64,000 nucleotides of DNA from JBAYIE01 sp041665785 (GCA_041665785.1 JBAYIE010000014.1:32323-96322); one strand, 5' to 3'. Counted from the first letter of the stretch, positions 51,232 through 61,124 are shown. Made by a program: numbers and translations. The notes: generated by a model from the sequence alone, not told the origin.

Positions 51232-51954
51232 ATGAATAAACACCTTTTACAGTTAATCCTGGGTTTTATAATCCTGATTGGAATTTCGGCATGCAAGCAT
51301 GAGCCTACTACAAACACAGTTTTGGGAACCAACTTGCCAAACAATCCAACTGATACCACAAACAATATCCCATGCGATTCGGATATCGTTTATTTCAATC
51401 GGGATATTTTACCCCTATTGATTTCCAATTGTGCGTATACGGGTTGTCATGATGCGGCAACTGCAAAAGAAGAAATAGTCCTGAATTCCTATGCCAATGT
51501 GATGCGTACAGGTGGCATTGTACCTTTCAATGCCGGCAACAGTAAAATTTATAAGAAAGTCATAGACACTGATCCGAAAGATGTGATGCCCCCAGCACCC
51601 AAACAGAAATTAACAACCCAACAAATTGAAACCCTTGCCAAGTGGATCAATCAGGGCGCCTCAAATATTCAATGCAATTATACGGGTTGTGATACCACCA
51701 ACGTAAATTATACCGGACAAATCTCATCACTCATTAGTGCGAATTGCCTGGGTTGTCATAGTGGAAGTGCGCCTGGTGGGAATATTTCCTTAACCAATTA
51801 TGCCGAAGTAAAAAGTGCAATACAACAAGGCAAATTATTGGGTGCTATAGAGCATAGCAGTGGTTTCAGTGCAATGCCCAAAGGAGGGCAGAAACTGGAT
51901 GAATGCAAAATAACAATCTTCAAAAAATGGCAGGCTCTGAACTACCCTCAATGA
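51232..51954 (+). CDS. Lipoprotein with c-type haem motifs (planctomycete cytochrome C-like)
   Basis: A 240-residue lipoprotein starting at ATG 51232 (MNKHLLQLILGFIILIGISA, lipobox C after ISA). Two haem-like motifs are seen: SNCAYTGCHDA near residue 65 (C-x4-C-H, not the usual C-x2-C-H) and ANCLGCHSGS near residue 165 (regular CxxCH). Repeated context (YFNRDILPLLISNC; YTGQISSLISANC) shows two copies of one domain. The first has an unusually spaced pair, so its haem attachment is uncertain. Periplasmic or surface electron transfer is likely. Confidence 0.82.
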   Translation: MNKHLLQLILGFIILIGISACKHEPTTNTVLGTNLPNNPTDTTNNIPCDSDIVYFNRDILPLLISNCAYTGCHDAATAKEEIVLNSYANVMRTGGIVPFNAGNSKIYKKVIDTDPKDVMPPAPKQKLTTQQIETLAKWINQGASNIQCNYTGCDTTNVNYTGQISSLISANCLGCHSGSAPGGNISLTNYAEVKSAIQQGKLLGAIEHSSGFSAMPKGGQKLDECKITIFKKWQALNYPQ

Positions 51955-51988
51955 ATTTGGGTATGTAATTAAAGTCTATCTGGAATTC

Positions 51989-52282
51989 TCAAAGCACAAA
52001 CTTCAGCACCACAATCACAAACCCGATCACGATGGTTGAAAGTATCACTCCACGCGCAGCATACAGGCGGTTGGTTTGCAGCAGCAAATAAAAAAGTCCC
52101 AGGTTTACGATTGCGCAAAGGCTCAGCAGCGGAGAGAGCATGCCTTTATCAATAGCCGTTTCCATAAATTCCATAAAAGGTGTTGAACCGAATTTAACTG
52201 TATAAAAACCAAGCAGCGCAAGCAGCGGGCCGAGCAATCCAAGCGCAATGCCCAATATTAATTTATCCGGAAATTTTATCAT
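51989..52282 (-). CDS. Small three-helix membrane protein downstream of surE
   Basis: A 97-residue protein starting at ATG 52282 (MIKFPDKLILGIALGLLG), 4 bp after the surE stop. It has three to four hydrophobic segments (~8-26, 47-63, 70-92) and a short charged loop (MEFMETAIDKGMLSP). No family is recognised. The close spacing implies one transcript with surE. The ORF can be extended upstream to 52345 but that part overlaps surE and is not gene-like. Confidence 0.75.
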   Translation of the reverse strand: MIKFPDKLILGIALGLLGPLLALLGFYTVKFGSTPFMEFMETAIDKGMLSPLLSLCAIVNLGLFYLLLQTNRLYAARGVILSTIVIGFVIVVLKFVL

Positions 52283-52286
52283 TGGT

Positions 52287-53060
52287 TCAAAGTGTAAAGT
52301 CCCATTGGTTAATAACCGGTATGGCGTGATGGGCAGTAAGATCAAAATGTACCGGCACTACTGAAACATACTTATTGGCCAATGCCCACTCATCGGTATC
52401 CAGGCCTTTATCCAGGTTCATAAATTTCCCGGTCAGCCAGAAATAGCGGCGTCCGTTGGGGTCGCGCCGTTCATCAAACTCTTCGTCCCATTTGGCCACA
52501 GCCTGGCGACAAACTTTAATGCCTTTCAATTCCTGTTCGGTTACGTATGGTATGTTTACATTCAATAAAGTTCCTTCCGGCAATCCGTTTTGTATGATAT
52601 TGGAAGCAATGCGGTGCGCAATTTTTTTGGCCAGACTGAAATCTGAATCGTAGGCATAATTGCACAACGAGAACCCAACCGATGGAATGCTTTCAATGGC
52701 TCCTTCCACAGCGGCACTCATCGTTCCCGAATAAATCACATTGATGGATGAATTTGATCCGTGGTTGATACCCGAAACCAGCAGATCCGGTTTGCGGTGC
52801 AATACTTTGTCAACAGCCAGTTTCACGCAATCGGCCGGTGTTCCCGAACTTTGATAAGCCGGTATATCGCCATAGATATCTGTTTTATCCAAACGCAACG
52901 GTTTGCTGATGGTTACTGCATGTCCCATACCGCTTTGCGGACTATCGGGCGCCACAATAATCACATCTCCCAAAGGTTTTACAGCTTCTATCAAGGCACG
53001 AATCCCGGGAGCGGTAATCCCATCGTCGTTCGATACTAAAATTAAAGGTCTTTCTTGCAT
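52287..53060 (-). CDS. surE: 5'/3'-nucleotidase SurE
   Basis: A 257-residue divalent-metal-dependent phosphatase that hydrolyses nucleoside monophosphates in stress and stationary phase. Key blocks: LILVSNDDGITAPGIRALIE (metal-binding Asp-Asp), APDSPQSGMGHAVTI, YQSSGTPADCVKLAVDKVL, LVSGINHGSNSSINVIYSGT (Asn/Ser ligands), and DFDLTAHHAIP-like C-terminus (VHFDLTAHHAIPVINQWDF). ATG 53060 begins MQERPLILVSNDD. The sequence upstream of the start is duplicated at 53185 (see repeat entry). Confidence 0.95.
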   Translation of the reverse strand: MQERPLILVSNDDGITAPGIRALIEAVKPLGDVIIVAPDSPQSGMGHAVTISKPLRLDKTDIYGDIPAYQSSGTPADCVKLAVDKVLHRKPDLLVSGINHGSNSSINVIYSGTMSAAVEGAIESIPSVGFSLCNYAYDSDFSLAKKIAHRIASNIIQNGLPEGTLLNVNIPYVTEQELKGIKVCRQAVAKWDEEFDERRDPNGRRYFWLTGKFMNLDKGLDTDEWALANKYVSVVPVHFDLTAHHAIPVINQWDFTL

Positions 53061-53255
53061 ATGAAGGCGCAAATGTAATTCATCATGCCCCTTTATTAAA
53101 TTTTAATTTTTTAGCACGTCACCCCTGTAGTATGCGCTCCGTATGTTTAAAATTTAGTGCGCAACTCATGCGCTTTACTTCAGGGGTCTTTCTTGCATAA
53201 ACTGGCGCAAATGTAATTCATCATGCCCCTTTATTAAATTTAAATTTTTGAGCAC
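53047..53255. repeat. 71-bp direct repeats flanking a palindromic insert upstream of surE
   Basis: 53047-53117 and 53185-53255 are about 90% identical (both begin GGTCTTTCTTGCAT and end AGCAC). The left copy contains the surE start codon; the right copy repeats that 5' end. Between them 53122-53186 is an imperfect inverted repeat: CCCCTGTAGTATGCGC at one end and GCGCTTTACTTCAGGGG at the other. This resembles a small palindromic mobile unit or a duplication around an insertion. No protein frame is present in the insert. Confidence 0.8.
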
Positions 53256-53696
53256 TTCCTGAATCACAAAGACGGGCAGATATCGTGCTTTCAAGCCAGT
53301 GAACTATTGAATACATCGGGGAATGTTTCGCGAGTCGTTTATGACCACATTATTTAAGCAGGAAATTGAAATTCCGTTTTAAAAATAAATCGTCAGTATA
53401 TGATTCCCGATTAATGGTATTACTTGGAAATTAGGTTAATCACTTGGCGTCTTTCTGAAAAAGTCGAATGGAGGATTAGCCCCGCGAAATGGACAGCAAC
53501 GGAAATCCCCTGAAGGAAATCGTACCCGATTACTTCAGGGATTGAAGTGAATGGCCCGACCCTGCCATACAAAACATGGGAGTGGACCAGAAAATTGTTG
53601 GGAATTGAAACACGAACCACTCCCGTAGTTTTGGCAGGCAGGGTTTCGCCCAAATAGAAATTCACAAACCTGCCTACTTTCCGTTACAACTAAAAT
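53256..53696. other. Non-coding gap with a hairpin and one unsupported minus-strand frame
   Basis: The 441-bp gap holds a hairpin at 53508-53540 (CCCTGAAG / CTTCAGGG, inner AATCG / CGATT). It shares TTACTTCAGGG with the palindromic insert at 53175-53186. An 81-codon minus-strand frame (53420-53665) has no recognisable domain or signal, and I do not accept it as a gene. The rest is AT-rich. Confidence 0.5.
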
Positions 53697-54599
53697 TTAA
53701 TTCGGCTGATAGTTTGACAACGTATACAACAAACCCAATCCCATCACCTGCGAATATTGAATCCGGTCAACCTGGTCGTAATCATACAGCACCACCGTTC
53801 CTAAACTCACATTCAAAAACCGGTTAATTTTTGCAACCAGATTGGCATCAAGACGACTTACCATGCCTTTTTTATCAAACTGTTGGTAATCCTGTAGCTG
53901 CATAAAACGTGCCTTGAGTGTTACATTTTTAAATATTTCCTTATCGAATGATGCGATGAATTGAAAAATAAATTGATTGCGCACGTATTCACCTTTGTCC
54001 ACTCCATATACAGTAGGAGCGTAACGGTACAAATCCTGATTCATCACAATGGATTGACGAAAAGATACAAATCCGAATTGAGCAGAAAAATAAGGTACAG
54101 GTTTGTATTCCAGTCCGAGCGCCTCGGTCACATAAGCTGGCGACAAAGCTGCAGAGATAAAAGAAACGGAATCACTGCCATCTCCTTTCTTTTGATAATC
54201 AAAACCATCACCAAACTGAGACTGAAATGAAAGCGCTCCGAATAAATTCCATACCGGCGAAAGTTTGTTCGACAGTTTGGATTCATAAAAGATGCGATCC
54301 AAACTCTTGCGGTATCCAACATCTTTTGTATTGGTTTGTCCGTATTGCAATTGCAAATCGTTACCCCAGCCGAAATCACCATTTTGGTAGTCTGCTTTGG
54401 CATTGAAGAAAGCATTCCAGGATACGGTATTCACACCCCCGCCTTTCCAGTTGTCGCTAAAACTGGCCTGATTATAATTAATTCCGGTTTGCATGGAGTT
54501 TTTCCATAAAGAGGGGAGCCTGGGATCATCAACCGGCGTTTGTCCTCTTACTTGAGTAAATGCCAGGATCAGACCTGAAAGGTAAATTGAACGTTTCAT
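53697..54599 (-). CDS. DUF3078-domain protein (outer-membrane beta-barrel-like)
   Basis: A 300-residue protein: ATG 54599 gives the signal MKRSIYLSGLILAFTQVRGQ. DUF3078 landmarks are LPSLWKNSMQTGINYNQASF, FSDNWKGGGVNTVSWNAFFN, NDLQLQYGQTNTKDVGYRKS and a barrel-like C-terminus (DQVDRIQYSQVMGLGLLYTL). Found mostly in Bacteroidota; the function is not known. The sequence is predominantly alternating beta, consistent with an outer-membrane protein. The gene stands alone, next to the non-coding gap. Confidence 0.9.
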   Translation of the reverse strand: MKRSIYLSGLILAFTQVRGQTPVDDPRLPSLWKNSMQTGINYNQASFSDNWKGGGVNTVSWNAFFNAKADYQNGDFGWGNDLQLQYGQTNTKDVGYRKSLDRIFYESKLSNKLSPVWNLFGALSFQSQFGDGFDYQKKGDGSDSVSFISAALSPAYVTEALGLEYKPVPYFSAQFGFVSFRQSIVMNQDLYRYAPTVYGVDKGEYVRNQFIFQFIASFDKEIFKNVTLKARFMQLQDYQQFDKKGMVSRLDANLVAKINRFLNVSLGTVVLYDYDQVDRIQYSQVMGLGLLYTLSNYQPN

Positions 54600-54760
54600 A
54601 TAAGGTGAATTGATAAACAAATATAAGGGTAGTAAAATTGTAACTTGAATTAAGAAAAATCATCAGAAAATAGGGGTTAAGCAGGAAATAATTGTCTTCA
54701 TCATAAATTGTGGCATCATTTTTATAGTTTTGATACCATAAAGGCTAAACAACTTATTAC

Positions 54761-55348
54761 ATGAAAAAATTAATCGTAGCTCCCCTGATGATTGCATTGC
54801 TGTTATTCAGCAATTCTTGTGCGAATCGTAAAATTACCCGTATGGATCCCAATGCGCAAACCGATTTGAGTGGTCGCTGGAACGATACCGATTCTAAACT
54901 CACAGCCAATGAATTAATTGCAGATGTGTTGGCCCGCCCGTGGAGAAGCAATTTTGAAGTTAAGCATAACCGCAAACCGGTTGTAATTGTAGGTACGGTT
55001 AAAAACAAGAGCAGCGAACATATCGATCCGGTTGTTTTTATCAAAGACATGGAAAAAGCCTTTATCAACTCAGCCGTAGTTGGGGTTGTACAATCAGGTT
55101 CCGAGCGTACCGAATTGCGCGATGAACGTACCGATCAACAGGTTTTTTCATCAGAAGAAACAAAAAAACAATGGGGCCGCGAGAAAGGTGCTGATTTTAT
55201 GATGAATGGAGTAATCACTTCGGTAGTGGATCAATACAAAAACAAAAAAACCATTGCCTATCAGATCAATCTCGAACTCACAGATCTTGAAACCAACGAG
55301 AAAGTTTGGATTGGTGAAAAAGAAATCAAGAAATACGTTAAAAACTAA
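54761..55348 (+). CDS. LpoB-like penicillin-binding-protein activator lipoprotein
   Basis: A 195-residue lipoprotein (MKKLIVAPLMIALLLFSNSC, lipobox cysteine at residue 20). The LpoB/COG3417 domain follows: DLSGRWNDTDSKLTANELIA, RKPVVIVGTVKNKSSEHIDP, FIKDMEKAFINSAVVGVVQS, DFMMNGVITSVVDQYKNKKT and KVWIGEKEIKKYVKN. In E. coli LpoB activates PBP1b; the Bacteroidota homologues sit beside a COG3014 protein, as here (6 bp downstream). The partner peptidoglycan synthase is not in the window. Confidence 0.9.
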   Translation: MKKLIVAPLMIALLLFSNSCANRKITRMDPNAQTDLSGRWNDTDSKLTANELIADVLARPWRSNFEVKHNRKPVVIVGTVKNKSSEHIDPVVFIKDMEKAFINSAVVGVVQSGSERTELRDERTDQQVFSSEETKKQWGREKGADFMMNGVITSVVDQYKNKKTIAYQINLELTDLETNEKVWIGEKEIKKYVKN

Positions 55349-55354
55349 TTTCCG

Positions 55355-56776
55355 GTGTTGACCCATAAAGGTATACCATTCCAGCGCTTCTGGCTGCTGG
55401 TTGCCGGAATCGGAATGCTTGCATCCTGCGCAACCTATCACCAAAAAAACATGGAGTTGATGTCGGCTGTTCAGGATGGCAGGATAGATGAAGCCGGTAA
55501 AATACTGGAGAAGCCCAAAGCCGAAGGGCGTAAAAAAGACGCCCTACTGTATTATTTCAACCGGGGTACTGTGTATTGGATGTTGCGGGATCCGGTAAAC
55601 AGCAATAAATATTTTCAGCAAGCTGATTATTATATCGAAGATTTTCAGAAGAATTATGTAAATGATGCATTGGGACTGCTTTCCAATCCGATGGTGGAAC
55701 CATACGCAGGAGAAGGATTTGAACAAATCTTATTGCACTATTACACAACACTTAATTACATTCAACTGGGTAATTTTGAAGGTGCTTTAGTAGAATGCAA
55801 GCGCATGCAACTCAAAATGCAGCGTATCAACGATACGTACAAAGGAAAAAACAGCTATAAGCGTGATGCTTTTGCTCATCTGCTAACTGGCATTATTTAC
55901 GATGCGCAAAAAAATTACAACGATGCTTTTATTGCTTACCGTAATGCATACGAGGTTTACCGCGATGATTACAAGGGTCAGTTAAACACTGCCATTCCGG
56001 AACAACTCAAATACGATTTGATACGCACGGCTTATCGTACCGGTTTTTACGATGAAGTCAGAATGTACGAATACGAATTTGGACGGAAGTATCAGCCTGC
56101 CTGCGATAGTTGCGGTTCCTTACTGGTTTTTTGGAACAATGGTCTTGGGCCTGTGAAAGATGAATGGAGCATTAATTTCTTCATTGCTCCGGCCGGAGAT
56201 AATGCGGTAGTGTTTTATAATCCGGAGTTGAATATCCGCATGCATTTTCCCACCAGCGATGAACATCAGAAAAAGGATTTATCGGATCTGAAAATAATTC
56301 GGGTGGCTTTTCCCAAATATGTAACGCGTGAACCATTGTTTACAGGAGCACTGCTGGCAATTGACAGCCTCCCTGCCGACACTGCAGGATTTCAAATGGC
56401 AGAGCCTATTAATGCCATTGCGTACAAATCATTAAACGATCGCATGATGAAAGAATTTGGCGAAGCGCTGTTGCGATTGGCGATCAAACAAATTACCGAA
56501 TCACAGGTAAAGAAGAAGAATGAAGGGTTGGGAGCGGTTGTAGGATTGATCAACGCCATTACAGAGCAAGCCGATACGCGAAACTGGCAATTATTACCAT
56601 ATGCCATTTATTATAAAAGAATAACGTTACCGGCAGGTAAGCACCAGGTGATTTTGCAACCGCAGGGCGGGGATGTAGCCAACGCTTCCAGATCAGCCGA
56701 TGTGCTAATTCAACCGGATGAATTAAATATTCAATTCTTTTACAACCAGCAATTCAAAAAATACAGCAAGAACTAA
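55355..56776 (+). CDS. COG3014-family helical lipoprotein paired with LpoB
   Basis: A 473-residue lipoprotein: FWLLVAGIGMLASCATYHQ (cysteine near residue 25), then helical TPR-like repeats (~35-260: YFNRGTVYWMLRDPVNSNKY, HYYTTLNYIQLGNFEGALVE, HLLTGIIYDAQKNYNDAFIA) and a beta-rich C-terminal domain (DEWSINFFIAPAGDN, LPAGKHQVILQPQG). The family (COG3014) has unknown biochemical function. No ATG: GTG 55355 or TTG 55358 starts the frame. The LpoB gene ends 7 bp upstream, which implies joint function at the cell envelope. Confidence 0.88.
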   Translation: MLTHKGIPFQRFWLLVAGIGMLASCATYHQKNMELMSAVQDGRIDEAGKILEKPKAEGRKKDALLYYFNRGTVYWMLRDPVNSNKYFQQADYYIEDFQKNYVNDALGLLSNPMVEPYAGEGFEQILLHYYTTLNYIQLGNFEGALVECKRMQLKMQRINDTYKGKNSYKRDAFAHLLTGIIYDAQKNYNDAFIAYRNAYEVYRDDYKGQLNTAIPEQLKYDLIRTAYRTGFYDEVRMYEYEFGRKYQPACDSCGSLLVFWNNGLGPVKDEWSINFFIAPAGDNAVVFYNPELNIRMHFPTSDEHQKKDLSDLKIIRVAFPKYVTREPLFTGALLAIDSLPADTAGFQMAEPINAIAYKSLNDRMMKEFGEALLRLAIKQITESQVKKKNEGLGAVVGLINAITEQADTRNWQLLPYAIYYKRITLPAGKHQVILQPQGGDVANASRSADVLIQPDELNIQFFYNQQFKKYSKN

Positions 56777-56797
56777 ATTATTGCTGCAGATATTCTT

Positions 56798-58447
56798 TTA
56801 CGCATAACGATTTCCAACCCAAACAAAACGACGGGTTAGAAAATCAGAGGTAGTTAAACTAGCATTTCCTGCAGCATTTCCACCAGTAACATGGAAATCA
56901 CTGAAAGCAGCATGGGAATTAATCAATGCAGCGCCGGTAAAATTGAAAGAAACCGGAACAAACACACTATTCATTGCTTCCGCAATTTTATCCATAACTG
57001 ACTGATCGGTTGTATAGGCTGCACATGTCAAAGCTCCTTTTTCAGATGCCAGTTCGCGTGCCAGTTCAACAGAGTCTGCTGTATCGTTTGTTTTAATCAG
57101 ATAGGCAATAGGACCAAAACACTCCTGATTGTAAAGAGCTTTGTCTTTCCTATCCAGCACGATTAAGGTTGGTGTGGCAATGCGCGCATCTTTGAATTCA
57201 GCATTTTCGATGCTTTTTGAGGCAAGGGCAACCTGTCCACCGCCTTGTTGTGTGTCGGCTATACGTTTAAAAGTAAGTTCTGATTGAATAGCGCCCAGGG
57301 TGGGAGCTCCGGCTTTGGGATTATCCACCAGACCGCTGACTGCTGCACTGATCGCTTGTACGGTTTCATCGAAAGAAAGTATGCCCGTTTCAGTTTTGAT
57401 TCCCTGTGCCGGAATGAAAATATTTTGAGGAGCCGTACACATCTGACCGGAATAGAGGGAAAGCGATAAAGCCAGATTTTGTAGAACCGGTTGAATATCT
57501 TTTACCGAATCCAGGATAACCGAGTTTACGCCGGCTTTTTCAGTAAACACCGTTTTGTTTAGTGATTCAACGTATTTACCAAACTCGGAGCCTCCTGTAT
57601 AATCAACCAATGCAATGGCAGGGTGTTCAGCCAATTGTTTGGTTATTGGTTTGGCAGACGAATCCACGGACAACTGTACAATATTGGCATCCTGTCCATT
57701 TTCAGAAAGGGTTTTGCGTATTTCTGCTACAACTATGGCAATCGGAAGAATGGCTTTGGGATGTGGTTTTACAATACAGGGATTTCCTGTTATGAGGTCA
57801 GCGAAAATCGCCGGTACAGAATTCCAGATGGGGAAAGTAGAACAGCCAATCACTAATCCGGTTCCTTTGGGCAAAGCTTTCCAGGTTTTGTGTAATTTCA
57901 GGTCGAATTTTCCCATGGGCTTAATCCAGTCGGTAGCCGAAACATAGCGGGTCAGTTCGGCGAATCCGGTGGCAATGGCTTCCAGGGCGCGGTCGTTGGA
58001 GTGCGGACCGGAGGCCTGAAACGACATCATGAACGATTGACCTGTGGTATGCATGGTAGCGTATGCAATATCAAAAAAGCGGGATTTAATGCGTTCCAGC
58101 GACTCAATCAAGATACCGGCGCGATCCTGAACAGGTGTATTCTCCCAAACGGCTTGAGCAGTCTTACTATTTTGAATCAGGGTTTCAACAGAAAGTTGCG
58201 GATAGCGCACACCTATGCCTAATTGGAGGAATGGAGAAATTTCTTCACCGATCCAATCCGATTCTCCGGAAGTTTGGAGTTCGGTAAAATTATTATTCAT
58301 GGCAGCACTTATATATGCACGCGCAAGTTCATCCGATTTTTCATCGTAGGCTTTGGGAGATTCGGGGTAAGGAGTATAATAAGAACGGGCATGGATAGCA
58401 TGAATAGCGTCGTTCAGGAGGGATTCGTGTTTCTGATACAGGTTCAT
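56798..58447 (-). CDS. paaN: Phenylacetic acid degradation protein PaaN (aldehyde dehydrogenase family)
   Basis: A 549-residue member of the ALDH superfamily matching PaaN: HGSYYTP-like N-terminus (NLYQKHESLLNDAIHAIHAR), PWAL-type fold with GTGLVIGCSTFPIWNSVPAI (cofactor site), FTEKAGVNSVILDSVKDIQP (Glu region) and LYSGQMCTAPQNIFIPAQGI with the catalytic Cys. In phenylacetate catabolism PaaN is linked to the ring-cleavage aldehyde step. The gene stands alone; the other paa genes are not in this window, so pathway use is unconfirmed. It is divergent from the rRNA promoter region. Confidence 0.9.
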   Translation of the reverse strand: MNLYQKHESLLNDAIHAIHARSYYTPYPESPKAYDEKSDELARAYISAAMNNNFTELQTSGESDWIGEEISPFLQLGIGVRYPQLSVETLIQNSKTAQAVWENTPVQDRAGILIESLERIKSRFFDIAYATMHTTGQSFMMSFQASGPHSNDRALEAIATGFAELTRYVSATDWIKPMGKFDLKLHKTWKALPKGTGLVIGCSTFPIWNSVPAIFADLITGNPCIVKPHPKAILPIAIVVAEIRKTLSENGQDANIVQLSVDSSAKPITKQLAEHPAIALVDYTGGSEFGKYVESLNKTVFTEKAGVNSVILDSVKDIQPVLQNLALSLSLYSGQMCTAPQNIFIPAQGIKTETGILSFDETVQAISAAVSGLVDNPKAGAPTLGAIQSELTFKRIADTQQGGGQVALASKSIENAEFKDARIATPTLIVLDRKDKALYNQECFGPIAYLIKTNDTADSVELARELASEKGALTCAAYTTDQSVMDKIAEAMNSVFVPVSFNFTGAALINSHAAFSDFHVTGGNAAGNASLTTSDFLTRRFVWVGNRYA

Positions 58448-58603
58448 AAAGTGGGTAGTATTTTTTGTCAGGGTGCGAAGTTATTGGATATTATCGGGAT
58501 ATCCGAAATTGAAAACACGGAGGAAGAATTGATTTTTTAGACTTGAAACACAAGGGACTGTGAACGGTGATGGAAATAAATTAGCGTGACAAAGAAATTG
58601 CCA

Positions 58604-58611
58604 TACATTTG
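58604..58611 (+). promoter_or_regulatory. Weak upstream rRNA promoter P1 (-7 element)
   Basis: TACATTTG fits the TAnnTTTG element and is followed by CACCCC, similar to P2-P4. No good TTG lies 19-20 bp upstream, so it is the weakest of the set. It heads the first of four promoter-boxA modules before 16S. Confidence 0.45.
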
Positions 58612-58700
58612 CACCCCCTTAACGAAATGAATGGTGCGGAAAGATGTTGAGGAAAGTTCTTTAAAGTGATGTGTGTGGATAAAGATTTTTAAAAGATTTC

Positions 58701-58730
58701 TTGCCAGTTTTAAAAACCCCATTACCTTTG
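58701..58730 (+). promoter_or_regulatory. rRNA promoter P2
   Basis: TTG at 58701-58703, exactly 19-bp spacer, TACCTTTG at 58723-58730, followed by CAACCCC. Matches the Bacteroidota housekeeping consensus. Confidence 0.85.
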
Positions 58731-58827
58731 CAACCCCGATTTGATCTACGACTGAATGCAGTTGTAAGTAAAAGAGGAAAGTTCTTTGGATAATGTGATA
58801 ACCTGAAAAGTTTTTTTAAAATAGTTC

Positions 58828-58857
58828 TTGACAGATTTAAAATAACACATACCTTTG
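58828..58857 (+). promoter_or_regulatory. rRNA promoter P3
   Basis: TTGACAGATTTAAAATAAC (TTG at 58828-58830) with a 19-bp spacer to TACCTTTG (58850-58857), followed by CGACCCC. Nearly identical to P4. Confidence 0.9.
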
Positions 58858-58961
58858 CGACCCCTTTAGGAAATAACCTTACAATGTTTAGGTGAAATAA
58901 AAGAGGAAGTTCTTTGGTATCAGATGTAAATAAGATCAGTTAAAAATTCTTTAAAAAGTTC

Positions 58962-58991
58962 TTGACAGATTTAAAAAAGCACATACCTTTG
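58962..58991 (+). promoter_or_regulatory. rRNA promoter P4
   Basis: TTGACAGATTTAAAAAAGC (TTG at 58962-58964) with a 19-bp spacer to TACCTTTG (58984-58991), followed by CAACCCCGAT. This is the promoter nearest to 16S, about 150 bp upstream of it. Confidence 0.9.
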
Positions 58992-59143
58992 CAACCCCGA
59001 TTTCATTATCGGGAAAGTTAAAAAACATATCATCGCCGTGAGGCGCAAACGGATATACGTTCTTTGAAGTTTTGAGATAGCGAACACTTGTCAAATTTTG
59101 ATTAAGTTTCAAATCCTTGAATGCCAAATATCAAATAATCTTT

Positions 59144-60670
<1,527 letters not shown>

Positions 60671-60802
60671 AGAGTTTCAAGGATTTGAATTGTTCGCTAT
60701 CTTAAAAATTTCAAAATTGTTCTTTTTTTTTTAAAAAGCTGTAGGGAAACCAATAGCTAAATCAGGAAGAAGCTAATAACCTTCTTGAGTTGGCAGATGA
60801 AT

Positions 60803-60876
60803 AGTCTCGTAGCTCAGTTGGTTAGAGCGCTACACTGATAATGTAGAGGTCGGCAGTTCAAATCTGCCCGGGACTA
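60803..60876 (+). tRNA. tRNA-Ile (GAT)
   Basis: Acceptor AGTCTCG / CGGGACT, D-arm AGCTCAGTTGGTTAGAGC, anticodon stem CTACA / TGTAG with loop CTGATAA (anticodon GAT), T-arm GGCAGTTCAAATCTGCC, discriminator A. CCA is not encoded in this copy. Lies in the 16S-23S spacer. Confidence 0.95.
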
Positions 60877-60886
60877 CACAGCTACT

Positions 60887-60955
60887 GGAATTGGCTCACC
60901 TGGCTAAAGCTTTCCGAATTGTCGGGAGGTGAACAGAAATGAGTCTAATATGCCA
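60887..60955 (+). pseudogene. Degenerate tRNA-Ala-like copy 1 in the 16S-23S spacer
   Basis: GGAATTGGCTCACCTGGCTAAAGC aligns with the D-arm of the intact tRNA-Ala(TGC). The anticodon arm is a short hairpin (TTTCCGAATTGTCGGGA-type) with no valid loop, and the T-arm is lost (GAACAGAAATGAGTCTAATA). It is a tandem relative of the next copy. Not functional. Confidence 0.75.
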
Positions 60956-60964
60956 ACATCAATT

Positions 60965-61036
60965 GGAAAATTAGCTCACCTGGCTAGAGCATCCCGAATT
61001 GTCGGGAGGGTCAACAGAGATGAGTCTAATAAACCA
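60965..61036 (+). pseudogene. Degenerate tRNA-Ala-like copy 2 in the spacer
   Basis: GGAAAATTAGCTCACCTGGC, TAGAGCA, then a hairpin with arms TCCCGA / TCGGGA and loop ATTG in place of the anticodon arm, then GAGTCTAATA instead of a T-arm. Unit length and flanks (CAATTGG) match copy 1, so the pair is a tandem duplication. Not functional. Confidence 0.8.
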
Positions 61037-61044
61037 AAACAATT

Positions 61045-61121
61045 GGGGAATTAGCTCAGCTGGCTAGAGCACCTGCCTTGCACGCAGGGGGTCAACGGTT
61101 CGAATCCGTTATTCTCCACCA
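61045..61121 (+). tRNA. tRNA-Ala (TGC)
   Basis: Acceptor GGGGAAT / ATTCTCC, D-arm AGCTCAGCTGGCTAGAGC, anticodon stem CCTGC / GCAGG with loop CTTGCAC (anticodon TGC), T-arm ACGGTTCGAATCCGT; CCA encoded. It is the source sequence of the degenerate copies beside it. Confidence 0.96.
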
Positions 61122-61124
61122 TCG

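Larger units (their letters stand above)
58656..59066 (+). promoter_or_regulatory. Array of boxA-like GTTCTTTG/A elements in the rRNA leader
   Basis: GTTCTTTA/G occurs at 58656-58663, 58781-58788, 58909-58916 and 59059-59066, each after one promoter (P1-P4) and usually preceded by AGAGGAA. boxA-like sequences bind NusB/S10 and support antitermination in rRNA operons; this motif resembles the E. coli boxA core TGCTCTTTA. The last copy lies 78 bp before the 16S start, and a fifth lies before 23S (61359). Confidence 0.65.

Noticed and set aside
53420..53665. 81-codon minus-strand frame in the gap before the DUF3078 gene
   Set aside because: No domain, signal sequence or context; lies over a hairpin.
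58537..58722. Short minus-strand ORF in the rRNA promoter region
   Set aside because: It overlaps promoters P1 and P2 and has no coding features.
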